A stretch of DNA of 64,000 bases from Ferruginibacter lapsinanis. Lineage in GTDB: Bacteria > Bacteroidota > Bacteroidia > Chitinophagales > Chitinophagaceae. Each line of letters opens with the position of its first letter. Within the stretch, counting starts at the first letter, position 1. Shown in pieces: positions 24,998 to 32,691 of the stretch. Below the pieces are notes generated by a model. That model worked only from the letters and a program-made list of their open reading frames with translations. It had not been told where the DNA came from and did not search any database. The stretch covers positions 372,001 through 436,000 of the forward strand of contig NZ_CP086063.1 in NCBI RefSeq assembly GCF_020783315.1. The letters run 5' to 3'. Position numbers and translations under genes: made by a program.

Positions 24998-26092
24998 TTA
25001 CACTACTACTTCCTGAATCTCCGTTGGTGCCAGATTCGCATTACGCATAGCAATACCTCTTACGGCTGCGCCGGCGAAATCTCTGAATGCATTTTTAGTG
25101 ATCTCATCATCACTAACCATTACGGGTATACCAAGATCTCCTCCTTCACGAATGGATTGTACAATAGGTATTTGTCCGAGGAAAGGAATATCAAATTCTT
25201 CGGCTAAATTTTTACCGCCGTCTTTACCAAAGAGGTAATATTTATTTTCAGGCAATTCTGCCGGAGTGAAGAAACTCATGTTTTCAACCAGTCCAATTAC
25301 AGGTACTTTTAATTGTGCCTGTCCGAACATAGCGATACCTTTTTTGGCATCTGCCAATGCAACAGTTTGTGGTGTGGTAACCACAATTACGCCGGTTACA
25401 GGTACGGTTTGCACCATCGTTAAATGTATATCGCCGGTACCTGGCGGCATATCAATTACTAAATAATCCAATTCGCCCCAATCAACATCGGTAGTGAACT
25501 GACGAATAGCACTGCTCACCATCGGACCACGCCAAACCACTGCCTGTTTTTCATCGATCAGCAAACCAATGCTCATCATTTTGATGCCGAATTTTTCAAT
25601 TGGCATGATCATGCCTTTACCATCTACCTCTCTCATCAATGGTCTGTCGCCACGTACACCAAACATGATGTGCTGACTAGGGCCATAAATATCTGCATCC
25701 ATCAAACCAACTTTTGCACCGCCTTGCGCCAATGCTAATGCCAGGTTGCTGCTGACAGTGCTTTTACCCACGCCGCCTTTTCCACTTACAACAGCAATGA
25801 TATTTTTTACTCCGGTTAAAACGGTTTTTGCATCTTTTCTGTTGCTGCTGGTATTTGAAGTAAAGTTTACAGTTACAACAGCTTCTTTATTCACTAATAA
25901 TTTTACTGCATTCTCACTGGCCATCCGCATCATGTCTTTCATCGGGCAGGCGGGTGTGGTTAATACGATGGTGAAAGCAACATTGTTGCCATCGATGGTA
26001 ATGTCTTTTACCATGTTGAGTGTTACAAGGTCTTTGCCAAGATCGGGTTCTTGTACGTTGCTGAGGGCTTTTAGTATGTCTTCTTGTGTCAT
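24998..26092 (-). CDS. mrp: Mrp/NBP35 family iron-sulfur carrier ATPase
   Basis: This 364-residue protein has an N-terminal DUF59/MIP18-like domain (residues 1-90, with TPACPMKDMM) followed by a ParA-like P-loop ATPase. The deviant Walker A is VSGKGGVGKSTVSSNLALA (about residue 96), then LMDADIYGPSQ and VIDMPPGTGDIHLT. ApbC/Mrp proteins assemble or transfer Fe-S clusters to target enzymes in the cytoplasm. The CxxC that holds the cluster in many members is not obvious here: the region near residue 280 reads LVENMSFFTPAELPENKYYLFG, without the pair. This is a common variant in Bacteroidota. Confidence 0.92.
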   Translation of the reverse strand: MTQEDILKALSNVQEPDLGKDLVTLNMVKDITIDGNNVAFTIVLTTPACPMKDMMRMASENAVKLLVNKEAVVTVNFTSNTSSNRKDAKTVLTGVKNIIAVVSGKGGVGKSTVSSNLALALAQGGAKVGLMDADIYGPSQHIMFGVRGDRPLMREVDGKGMIMPIEKFGIKMMSIGLLIDEKQAVVWRGPMVSSAIRQFTTDVDWGELDYLVIDMPPGTGDIHLTMVQTVPVTGVIVVTTPQTVALADAKKGIAMFGQAQLKVPVIGLVENMSFFTPAELPENKYYLFGKDGGKNLAEEFDIPFLGQIPIVQSIREGGDLGIPVMVSDDEITKNAFRDFAGAAVRGIAMRNANLAPTEIQEVVV

Positions 26093-26127
26093 GTTCTTCT
26101 CTTTAATTTTATCGTTGCAGTATTTAT

Positions 26128-26155
26128 GTTACTTTTTTTGCGGAAAAAAAGTAAC
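26128..26155. repeat. Perfect palindrome GTTAC(T)7-GCGG-(A)7GTAAC
   Basis: This is a 12-bp perfect stem with a 4-base loop, immediately followed by CAAAAAAG. It lies 36 bases upstream of the mrp start in the otherwise gene-free gap 26093-26452. It could end transcription or be a dispersed palindromic repeat; it points to neither neighbour clearly. Confidence 0.6.
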
Positions 26156-26166
26156 CAAAAAAGCCG

Positions 26167-26195
26167 TCTACAAACGATTACATCCCGTTTGTAGA
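26167..26195. repeat. Inverted repeat TCTACAAACG / CGTTTGTAGA
   Basis: A 10-bp perfect stem with a 9-base loop sits 11 bases after the previous palindrome. The rest of the gap, up to 26452, holds no recognisable gene. The phrase GATCCTTTCATCCTGTAAATCCTGATC there resembles a common Bacteroidota intergenic repeat. Confidence 0.5.
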
Positions 26196-26452
26196 TTGGT
26201 TCCCTGATTAAGCTTTTGTACTACTGTAAACTCAACATCAGTTCCCTGATCTTAAAATCGAAGCATTTAACTTGGTATCAACAAATTAACAGTTCAAAAT
26301 CCTGTTGATCCTTTCATCCTGTAAATCCTGATCCAGACAACAAACAGACTGAATTTATTGTTAAAAAACCGTTTCGAACCGCAAAATTAACCATTGAAAC
26401 CGTTACTTTGTTTATTAATTAAGAAAAAGCTGTCTTTTTACACCCGGGTTAC

Positions 26453-27094
26453 ATGAAGAAATTTTTATTATACATTTTTATCGCTATTTGTTTTTTACCT
26501 ACCGATGCCCGGGCACAATTTGAAACCTTTAAAGATTCTGTTGTTCAACTATATGGCGTAGTAATGACTGCCGATAGTTTACAGGGGCTGCCTGCCGTAA
26601 CTGTGCTTGTGAAAGGGCAAAACCGGGGTACAGTTACCAATAACCAGGGGGTTTTTAGTATTGTGGTGTTAAAAGGAGATGAAATTGATTTTTCCAGCAT
26701 TGGATATAAGCCTAAATCTGTTGTTGTTCCAAGAGAGATTGAGGGGAATGAATACAGTGTGATCCAATTAATGGTTACAGATACGGTTTACCTAGCCGCA
26801 ACAGTGATCAAATCGAGGCCCCGGAGAGAACAATTTGAAAGAGATTTTTTAAACACACAGGTGCCGGCTGATAATTTAGAAATTGCCCGGCAAAATAATG
26901 ATGAGGCCAAACGAAAGATCTTAATGTCGTACCTGCCAAGAGACGGACAAGAGGCACAGCGGGCATATTTTAACAAACAAGCTAATAAAACTTATTACGC
27001 AGGGCAAAATGCCCCTATGAATATCTTAAACCCATTTGCCTGGAATGAATTTATAAAGGCATGGAAACGAGGGGATTTTAAAAGTAAGAAATAG
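26453..27094 (+). CDS. Secreted CarboxypepD_reg-like domain protein
   Basis: This 213-residue protein has a signal peptide (MKKFLLYIFIAICFLPTDARAQ). Residues about 33-115 form a carboxypeptidase regulatory-like beta-sandwich (YGVVMTADSLQGLPAVTVLV, KGQNRGTVTNNQGVFSIVV, GDEIDFSSIGYKP), the same module that precedes TonB receptors of the SusC type. The remainder is polar (ERDFLNTQVPADNLEIARQ) with an aromatic, basic tail. There is no barrel and no sorting domain, so the protein is probably periplasmic. Standalone proteins like this are common in Bacteroidota and their role is unknown. It precedes aroK by 91 bases. Confidence 0.75.
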   Translation: MKKFLLYIFIAICFLPTDARAQFETFKDSVVQLYGVVMTADSLQGLPAVTVLVKGQNRGTVTNNQGVFSIVVLKGDEIDFSSIGYKPKSVVVPREIEGNEYSVIQLMVTDTVYLAATVIKSRPRREQFERDFLNTQVPADNLEIARQNNDEAKRKILMSYLPRDGQEAQRAYFNKQANKTYYAGQNAPMNILNPFAWNEFIKAWKRGDFKSKK

Positions 27095-27173
27095 TACCCC
27101 TCCCTGTTAACCACTTATACTTCTATCGTATCCATTTATATTGTAAATTGTTTCCTTTAACCTTTGCAGTATT

Positions 27174-27181
27174 TATATTTG
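27174..27181 (+). promoter_or_regulatory. Candidate -7 box for aroK
   Basis: TATATTTG fits TAnnTTTG and ends four bases before the ATG. A TTG occurs at 27148-27150, 23 bases upstream. Confidence 0.4.
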
Positions 27182-27185
27182 TGAA

Positions 27186-27716
27186 ATGGGACAAGCTTCG
27201 ACAAACAATATTTTTCTGATCGGCTTTATGGGAACCGGCAAAACCCATTGGGGTAAGATATGGTCGGCTGCACATAATTTTTCCTTTATTGATCTGGATG
27301 AAATGATTGAAAAAGCCGAAGGCAAAACTGTAGCTGAGATATTTGAACAACATGGCGAAGATTATTTTAGATTACTGGAAACAAAAATGCTTCGTCGTTT
27401 GATCAACAAACAACATACCATCATTGCCTGCGGCGGTGGCACTCCTTGCTTTCACGACAATATGGAATGGATGAATAAACAAGGCACTACTGTTTATATC
27501 AGTTCGTCTTCTCATGATATTTTAAAAAGAGTATTAGCAGAACAGGATAAAAGACCTTTATTAAAAAAATTAAACCAGGCCGAACTACTTTTCTTCATCG
27601 AACAAAAATTAAAAGAAAGAGAACCCTTCTACTCACAGGCAACCATTACACTTGATGCTGCAACAATTAACGAAGAAACATTTTCAACAATATCATCTTC
27701 TAATCAACACAATTAA
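27186..27716 (+). CDS. aroK: Shikimate kinase
   Basis: This 176-residue enzyme phosphorylates shikimate with ATP in aromatic amino-acid synthesis. The Walker A is IGFMGTGKTHWG (residues 12-23), the shikimate-binding segment is FIDLDEMIEKAEG, followed by AEIFEQHGEDYFRLLE and the GGG motif IIACGGGTPCF (about 78-88), and a lid Arg in LAEQDKRPLL. The usual third Walker A Ser/Thr before the next turn is Thr-His here (GKTH, most kinases have GKST or GKTT), which is a small deviation. Its stop overlaps the start of the DUF423 gene by one base (TAATG), indicating translational coupling. Confidence 0.92.
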   Translation: MGQASTNNIFLIGFMGTGKTHWGKIWSAAHNFSFIDLDEMIEKAEGKTVAEIFEQHGEDYFRLLETKMLRRLINKQHTIIACGGGTPCFHDNMEWMNKQGTTVYISSSSHDILKRVLAEQDKRPLLKKLNQAELLFFIEQKLKEREPFYSQATITLDAATINEETFSTISSSNQHN

Positions 27717-28102
27717 TGCATAAAAAATTCATTCAGATAGCTGCTGTGCTTGGCGCCGTAACTGTTATTTTAGGAGCTTTTGGAGCACATGCTTTAAAAC
27801 AAGTGTTACCAACTTCTGCTCTTGCTACTTTTGAAACAGCAGTGAGGTATCAGTTCTATCATGTGTTTGCTATACTGCTTACAGGCATCCTGTACAAAGA
27901 GTATATGAATACATTTGTGCAAAGAGCCGGTCATCTTTTTATCATTGGCATTGTATTGTTCAGTGGCTCTCTTTACCTGCTTACTTATCTGGAAGCCACT
28001 GAAACTATTGGCTACAGAGGCATTGGCGCCATCACTCCTATAGGAGGGCTGTGCTTTATTTCAGGTTGGGTACTACTGGCAATAGGTGTTAAATCAAAGT
28101 AA
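27716..28102 (+). CDS. DUF423 family membrane protein
   Basis: This 128-residue protein has four membrane helices. It follows the YgdD/DUF423 pattern: IQIAAVLGAVTVILGAFGAH, ALKQVLPTSALATFETAVRY, then QFYHVFAILLTGIL and ITPIGGLCFISGWVLLAIG. Function is not established for the family. It is coupled to aroK through a TAATG overlap and followed by a terminator that also overlaps the ftsK promoter. Confidence 0.85.
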   Translation: MHKKFIQIAAVLGAVTVILGAFGAHALKQVLPTSALATFETAVRYQFYHVFAILLTGILYKEYMNTFVQRAGHLFIIGIVLFSGSLYLLTYLEATETIGYRGIGAITPIGGLCFISGWVLLAIGVKSK

Positions 28103-28116
28103 TTTTAATTTTATCC

Positions 28117-28156
28117 GCATTACTGTAGAATAGGTATTTACAGTAATGCTTTTTTA
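28117..28156 (+). terminator. Terminator of aroK-DUF423
   Basis: A perfect 10-bp stem GCATTACTGT / ACAGTAATGC with a 13-base loop is followed by six T residues on the plus strand. Confidence 0.75.
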
Positions 28157-28164
28157 TATCTTTG
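28157..28164 (+). promoter_or_regulatory. Candidate -7 box of ftsK
   Basis: TATCTTTG lies directly behind the terminator T run and six bases before the ATG at 28171. Its last three bases are a TTG that could be misread as a start codon. Confidence 0.45.
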
Positions 28165-28170
28165 TTAGCA

Positions 28171-30660
28171 ATGGCAATTAAACCAAAAGTAAAAAAAGCA
28201 GACGATCAAACAACATTGAAAGCTGAAACCGAAGAAAAGGTAGAAGTGAAAAAATTGTTGCAGGATGAACGTACACACAAAATTACCGGTGCGGTTTTTT
28301 TGATGATGGCTGCATTGTTATTTATCGGATTCACCTCTTACCTGTTTACCTGGGAAGAAGACCAGGATAAAGTATTTCAGCACGGTTATAAATTATTATT
28401 GGGCACCGATGCCAAAGTAAACAATTTGCTGGGTACACTCGGGGCCTTTCTTTCTCACTTTTTTATTTACAAAGGTTTTGGTATTGCATCTTATTTGATC
28501 TGCAGTACTCTTTTTGTGATCGGTGTTAATTTGTTTTTTGGAAAGAAAGTATTTGCTATCGGCCGTAATATTAAATATGTTCTTATTGGATTGGTGGTGT
28601 TGAGTGTTGCTGCATCAGTGATAATGAATGGAAAAATATTTCCATGGGGTGGTGCTGTTGGTGATATGATAAAAGTATGGATGTATGAAGCCATCGGACA
28701 GATAGGAACTATTGCTATTTTAGGTGTGGTGCTTCTATCTTACATCATCTGGCGTTTTAATCCTGTCTTCACCCTTCCTACTAAAAAAACTTTACTTCCG
28801 GTTGATATTATCCCTGAAGAAAAATCTGTACCTACTGAATTAGCAGTAGAAGATGATGATCCAGAAGAAGAGACCATTGAGGAAACTGTAACGAATACGG
28901 GTAAGGGTGGAATGAGACCAATCCCTTCACAAGAGAATCCGGCATTGAATCATGATATAAAAATTGTTGAGAAAGATGAGGTAAAAATACCGGAGCCTGA
29001 ACCAATTGAAGAAGAGATCGTTCCTGAACCGGAACCGGTGGCCCCTGCCAAAACTGCTGCTGCAAGTGCTTTGGAGTTAGAAATAAAAACAGTGCCTGAT
29101 AAACCGGCCGAAGAAATTCCGCAGGCTTTAGCAGAAAAAGCAAAAGCGGCACCTGCTCCATATGATCCGATCCTTGACCTGAGAGATTATAAATATCCTA
29201 CACTTGATCTTTTGGAAAATCATGGTAGTGATAAAATTGTTCAGGATACCAATGAACTGGAAAACAACAAGAACCAGATCATTAATACTTTAAAGAATTA
29301 CGATATCGCTATATCGAAAATTTCTGCAACTGTAGGCCCTACCGTTACGTTGTATGAGATCATTCCTGCTGCCGGCGTTCGTATCTCCCGTATTAAAAAC
29401 TTAGAAGATGATATCGCTTTAAGTCTTGCTGCACTGGGCATCCGTATCATTGCACCTATACCGGGCAAAGGTACCATTGGTATTGAAGTGCCTAATGCAA
29501 AGAAGTCGGTAGTGAGCATGAAGACATTATTAGCTTCTGAAAAATTCCAGAAAAATAATTTCTCTTTACCAATTGCAATTGGTAAAAAGATCGATAACGA
29601 AAACTTTATCGTTGACCTGGCGGCTATGCCGCATTTGCTGATGGCAGGTGCAACCGGACAAGGTAAATCTGTAGGACTGAATGCAATACTTGTTTCTTTG
29701 TTGTATAAAAAACATCCATCACAATTAAAATTTGTGTTGGTTGATCCTAAGAAAGTTGAGTTGAGTATTTACAAAACAATTGAAAAACATTTCCTGGCAA
29801 AATTGCCTGATGAAGGAGATGCCATTATCACTGATACAAAGAAAGTAGTACATACATTAAATGCTTTGTGTATTGAAATGGATAACCGGTACGACCTGTT
29901 AAAAGAAGCAGGTTGTCGTAACATCCGTGAGTACAATGAAAAATTTGCTGCAAGAAAACTGAATCCTGAAAAAGGACATCAGTTTTTGCCATTTATTGTG
30001 TTGGTGGTAGATGAGTTTGCCGACCTGATCATGACTGCAGGAAAAGAAGTTGAAATGCCAATTGCACGCCTGGCACAATTGGCAAGGGCTATCGGTATCC
30101 ATTTAATTATTGCCACACAACGTCCTTCAGTAAATATCATTACCGGTACGATCAAAGCCAACTTCCCTGCCCGTATAGCCTTTAAGGTTAGTAGTAAGAT
30201 CGATAGTCGTACTATTTTAGATGCAGGTGGTGCGGAGCAATTAATTGGTAAAGGAGATATGCTGATCAGCTACAATGGTGAATTGGTTCGTTTGCAATGT
30301 GCTTTTGTTGATACCCCTGAAGTAGATAAGATCGTTGATTTTATCGGCGATCAACGTGGTTATCCGCAGGCATTTTTATTGCCTGAATATGTGGATGAGA
30401 AGGACATGGAAGCGAAAGATTTTGACCTCAATGATAAAGACCCATTATTTGAAGATGCGGCTAGATTGATTGTAGCCAGCCAAGTGGGTAGTACCTCTCT
30501 TCTGCAACGCAGAATGAAATTGGGTTATAACCGTGCCGGCCGTTTGATGGATCAGTTAGAAGCTGCAGGTGTTGTAGGCGCTAACCAGGGTAGCAAAGCC
30601 AGAGATGTATTGATAAAAACTGAGGCGGATCTGCAGATGTATCTGGATAATAATTTATAA
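28171..30660 (+). CDS. ftsK: DNA translocase FtsK/SpoIIIE
   Basis: This 829-residue protein (from the ATG at 28171) anchors at the division septum and pumps chromosomal DNA. The N-terminus has about four membrane helices (residues 35-210), a Pro/Glu-rich linker (residues 220-330), then the hexameric motor: alpha domain (ISATVGPTVTLYEIIPAAG), Walker A MAGATGQGKSVGLNAI (about 492-507), Walker B FIVLVVDEFADLI, and ATQRPSVNIITGTIKANFP. The C-terminal gamma winged-helix (TSLLQRRMKLGYNRAGRLMD) reads orienting sequences. Everything expected is present. The linker is shorter than in E. coli FtsK, as is typical outside proteobacteria. Confidence 0.95.
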   Translation: MAIKPKVKKADDQTTLKAETEEKVEVKKLLQDERTHKITGAVFLMMAALLFIGFTSYLFTWEEDQDKVFQHGYKLLLGTDAKVNNLLGTLGAFLSHFFIYKGFGIASYLICSTLFVIGVNLFFGKKVFAIGRNIKYVLIGLVVLSVAASVIMNGKIFPWGGAVGDMIKVWMYEAIGQIGTIAILGVVLLSYIIWRFNPVFTLPTKKTLLPVDIIPEEKSVPTELAVEDDDPEEETIEETVTNTGKGGMRPIPSQENPALNHDIKIVEKDEVKIPEPEPIEEEIVPEPEPVAPAKTAAASALELEIKTVPDKPAEEIPQALAEKAKAAPAPYDPILDLRDYKYPTLDLLENHGSDKIVQDTNELENNKNQIINTLKNYDIAISKISATVGPTVTLYEIIPAAGVRISRIKNLEDDIALSLAALGIRIIAPIPGKGTIGIEVPNAKKSVVSMKTLLASEKFQKNNFSLPIAIGKKIDNENFIVDLAAMPHLLMAGATGQGKSVGLNAILVSLLYKKHPSQLKFVLVDPKKVELSIYKTIEKHFLAKLPDEGDAIITDTKKVVHTLNALCIEMDNRYDLLKEAGCRNIREYNEKFAARKLNPEKGHQFLPFIVLVVDEFADLIMTAGKEVEMPIARLAQLARAIGIHLIIATQRPSVNIITGTIKANFPARIAFKVSSKIDSRTILDAGGAEQLIGKGDMLISYNGELVRLQCAFVDTPEVDKIVDFIGDQRGYPQAFLLPEYVDEKDMEAKDFDLNDKDPLFEDAARLIVASQVGSTSLLQRRMKLGYNRAGRLMDQLEAAGVVGANQGSKARDVLIKTEADLQMYLDNNL

Positions 30661-30728
30661 TTTTTGCTTCTTGTAATTAATCAAAATTTCGATGATGTTG
30701 GGCAGGAGATAAACAACGGCGAAAACAT

Positions 30729-31874
30729 TTAATTTTTTCCCGAACCGCCACATCTGCTGCATTTTTCTGAATGAAAGCCATCAACAGGTTTGAACTCACT
30801 TCCAATAATTCTACCCTGCCAATCTTTTATATCTACATATTCCATCTTTCTACCAAAAGTCTCTATCCAGCCACTGCCACCGCATGCCGGGCATACATGA
30901 CTGTTTGAATAAGAGGGAAATGAGTTATTATTATTCTGGTTGTTATAAGTCTGTTGTGTAGCTTTTTCAGCTTGCTTTTGTTTGTACTCTCTGTCAAGAG
31001 CAGCAAGCAATGAGTCCGTATCGGGTAAATTGGCCGACTGACTGGAAATATTTCTACCCGCTTTTTCTACAACTTTTTTTGTTGCTGCTGTTTCCATATC
31101 CTCAATCTGCTTAGAAGGAAATAATTTATTTGCATCGGCATAATTAATGACAGCTTTCTCAGGCATGTCATTTAACTCATAAGCCCTGCCCTGGCTTATC
31201 AGGATATATGCTTTATCATTATCTGTTTTTGCAAGACTTAATGACTTACTGTAATCAGCTATTGCAGCAGCATATTCATTTTTTATCTTTTCCATATCCG
31301 CTTTGCCGAGATAAGGAAAAGGTTCGGTATTATTTATTTCAATGGCTTTATCAAAATCTGCTATCGCTTCATCATGATATTGATATGGATCTTTTGTATA
31401 AGCATTACCTCTCTCCACATACAACTGATAATTATTTTTATCATACTCCAACCCTTTAGTAAAATCGGCAATAGCTAACTCAAGTTTAGGATAAGTAGGG
31501 TAGGTATAATATTCCATATATGTTTGGCCCCTTACCCAATATGTTTTCCAGAATTCCGGATTTAGTTGAAGAGATTTGCTAAGATCTTTAACGGCAGAAT
31601 CCAATCTTAAATTTTTTTGTTGCGAAGACAAGGTTTTACTTTTATTTAAATAAGCAAGTGCCCGGTTATGATAATATTTAAATACAGCAGGATTTAGTTT
31701 AATGGCATTTGTTAGAAAAAAAATGGCTTTATCATACTGTTTATTTGCCAACGCAGACTTCCCCTTTTCACAAAGATCATCTGCTTGCTTTTTTACAGCA
31801 GGTGTTTGTGCCATGAGTAGCTGATTATTTAACAAACAAAATAATAGCCCCCATACAAAAGACCATTGTTTCAT
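30729..31874 (-). CDS. Exported TPR protein with C-terminal DnaJ-like zinc finger
   Basis: This is a 381-residue protein starting at the ATG at 31874, which opens a signal peptide (MKQWSFVWGLLFCLLNNQLL, then MAQ); an upstream ATG at 31928 is in frame but weakens that signal. Residues about 30-260 contain five to six tetratricopeptide repeats (for example ALANKQYDKAIFFLTNAIKL; AIADFDKAIEINNTEPFPYL). A Gln/Asn-rich link leads to the tail from residue 326 with CPACGGSG and CSRCGGSG, spaced like half of the DnaJ zinc-binding domain. A secreted TPR scaffold with a zinc finger is unusual, though such pairs occur in Bacteroidota. The function is unknown; a protein-interaction role is inferred. Confidence 0.75.
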   Translation of the reverse strand: MKQWSFVWGLLFCLLNNQLLMAQTPAVKKQADDLCEKGKSALANKQYDKAIFFLTNAIKLNPAVFKYYHNRALAYLNKSKTLSSQQKNLRLDSAVKDLSKSLQLNPEFWKTYWVRGQTYMEYYTYPTYPKLELAIADFTKGLEYDKNNYQLYVERGNAYTKDPYQYHDEAIADFDKAIEINNTEPFPYLGKADMEKIKNEYAAAIADYSKSLSLAKTDNDKAYILISQGRAYELNDMPEKAVINYADANKLFPSKQIEDMETAATKKVVEKAGRNISSQSANLPDTDSLLAALDREYKQKQAEKATQQTYNNQNNNNSFPSYSNSHVCPACGGSGWIETFGRKMEYVDIKDWQGRIIGSEFKPVDGFHSEKCSRCGGSGKN

Positions 31875-31929
31875 ACAATAGATTTTTGTAAAAATAAAAA
31901 AAGGGATAATAAACTCTATACCATCCATT

Positions 31930-32031
31930 GGGTATTTATTACCACCCTGTTGTTGGTCAGGCGACCAACAATGGCGACAAGGGTATTTATTACTCTCTGT
32001 TTTTGGTCAGGCGATCAACAACAGGTACGTT
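31930..32031. repeat. Tandem pair of 51-bp units with REP-like palindrome
   Basis: Two adjacent copies of 51 bases begin GGGTATTTATTAC and each contain a dyad around GGTCAGGCGA. In the first copy TGTTGGTC / GACCAACA (8 bp, loop AGGC) is perfect; in the second TTGGTC / GATCAA pairs with one wobble. They lie between the TPR gene and the SecA-like gene, in a gap without genes. The layout resembles repetitive extragenic palindromes. Confidence 0.75.
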
Positions 32032-32135
32032 CTATAGTAAAAATTTGAAATTTTGACAGATGAAGGAAGTGGGATCATCAAAACTACACCCGATAGCGGC
32101 AAGTATACAAGAGGTAAAACTATTTGTAGTAACAC

Positions 32136-32687
32136 CTATCCTTTTATATTCCGCTCCATCCATTCCGCCTGCGATGATGCAGATTGCTCCAATGTTACCA
32201 TGTCGGCAATTTTTTGTTGCCCTCTGGTGATGGATTGTGTTACGTAACTATGTTCTATTGCTTCATCTTCTTTCATACCCAGCATCTTAATTAATGGAAT
32301 CATTTTATCACTGCCGAAATGTTTAAAGAGTGCTTCATCCAAAGAATTGTATACGATGATTTTTTGTTGCGACCAGTTAGCAACTAATTCCAATTCCTTT
32401 TCATGCAAAGGATAATGTTCTAAAAAAACGGGTGTTTTATTTTCCAGCTTAGAGGTATGTAAGTGACGCACTTCTATCACCCTGCTTTCTTCAACACCGT
32501 TTTTTGTAAAAAAATCTTTATACTCTTTTGCTGTATCGCTGAACCACGCAATAAATACTGTTTCAGGCTGCTCTTTAGCTAATTGCAAACAACCATTTCT
32601 TTTACCTTCAGCATTGATATATGCCTTGTCGCTAAAAATATTATTATTGCCCGAGTCTTCTTTTTTTCCGAATAAATTGAAAAACAT
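32136..32687 (-). CDS. SecA-fragment-like protein (NBD2/scaffold region, no motor)
   Basis: This 183-residue protein has no signal peptide and starts MFFNLFGKKED. Residues 117-160 follow, almost position for position, the end of the second nucleotide-binding fold and start of the helical scaffold of SecA: EALFKHFGSDKM, KMLGMKEDEAIEHSYVTQSI, then RGQQKI (E. coli SecA has ALMRIFASD, KLGMKPGEAIEHPWVTKAI, NAQRKVE). Residues 40-115 could be a worn NBD2 strand-helix pattern (ETVFIAWFSDTAKEYKDFF). The Walker A ATPase half is absent, so it cannot pump protein alone. It begins four bases after the T9SS adhesin gene and is surely co-transcribed. Homology is by eye; a binding or holding role for secreted chains is inference. 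Confidence 0.6.
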   Translation of the reverse strand: MFFNLFGKKEDSGNNNIFSDKAYINAEGKRNGCLQLAKEQPETVFIAWFSDTAKEYKDFFTKNGVEESRVIEVRHLHTSKLENKTPVFLEHYPLHEKELELVANWSQQKIIVYNSLDEALFKHFGSDKMIPLIKMLGMKEDEAIEHSYVTQSITRGQQKIADMVTLEQSASSQAEWMERNIKG

Positions 32688-32691
32688 CCGA

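Noticed and set aside
28832..29161. 109-residue minus-strand frame in ftsK
   Set aside because: It mirrors the low-complexity Pro/Glu linker of ftsK and has no independent support.
31875..31928. Extended TPR protein start at an upstream ATG
   Set aside because: The shorter start gives a normal signal peptide; the extension reads into the palindromic repeat.
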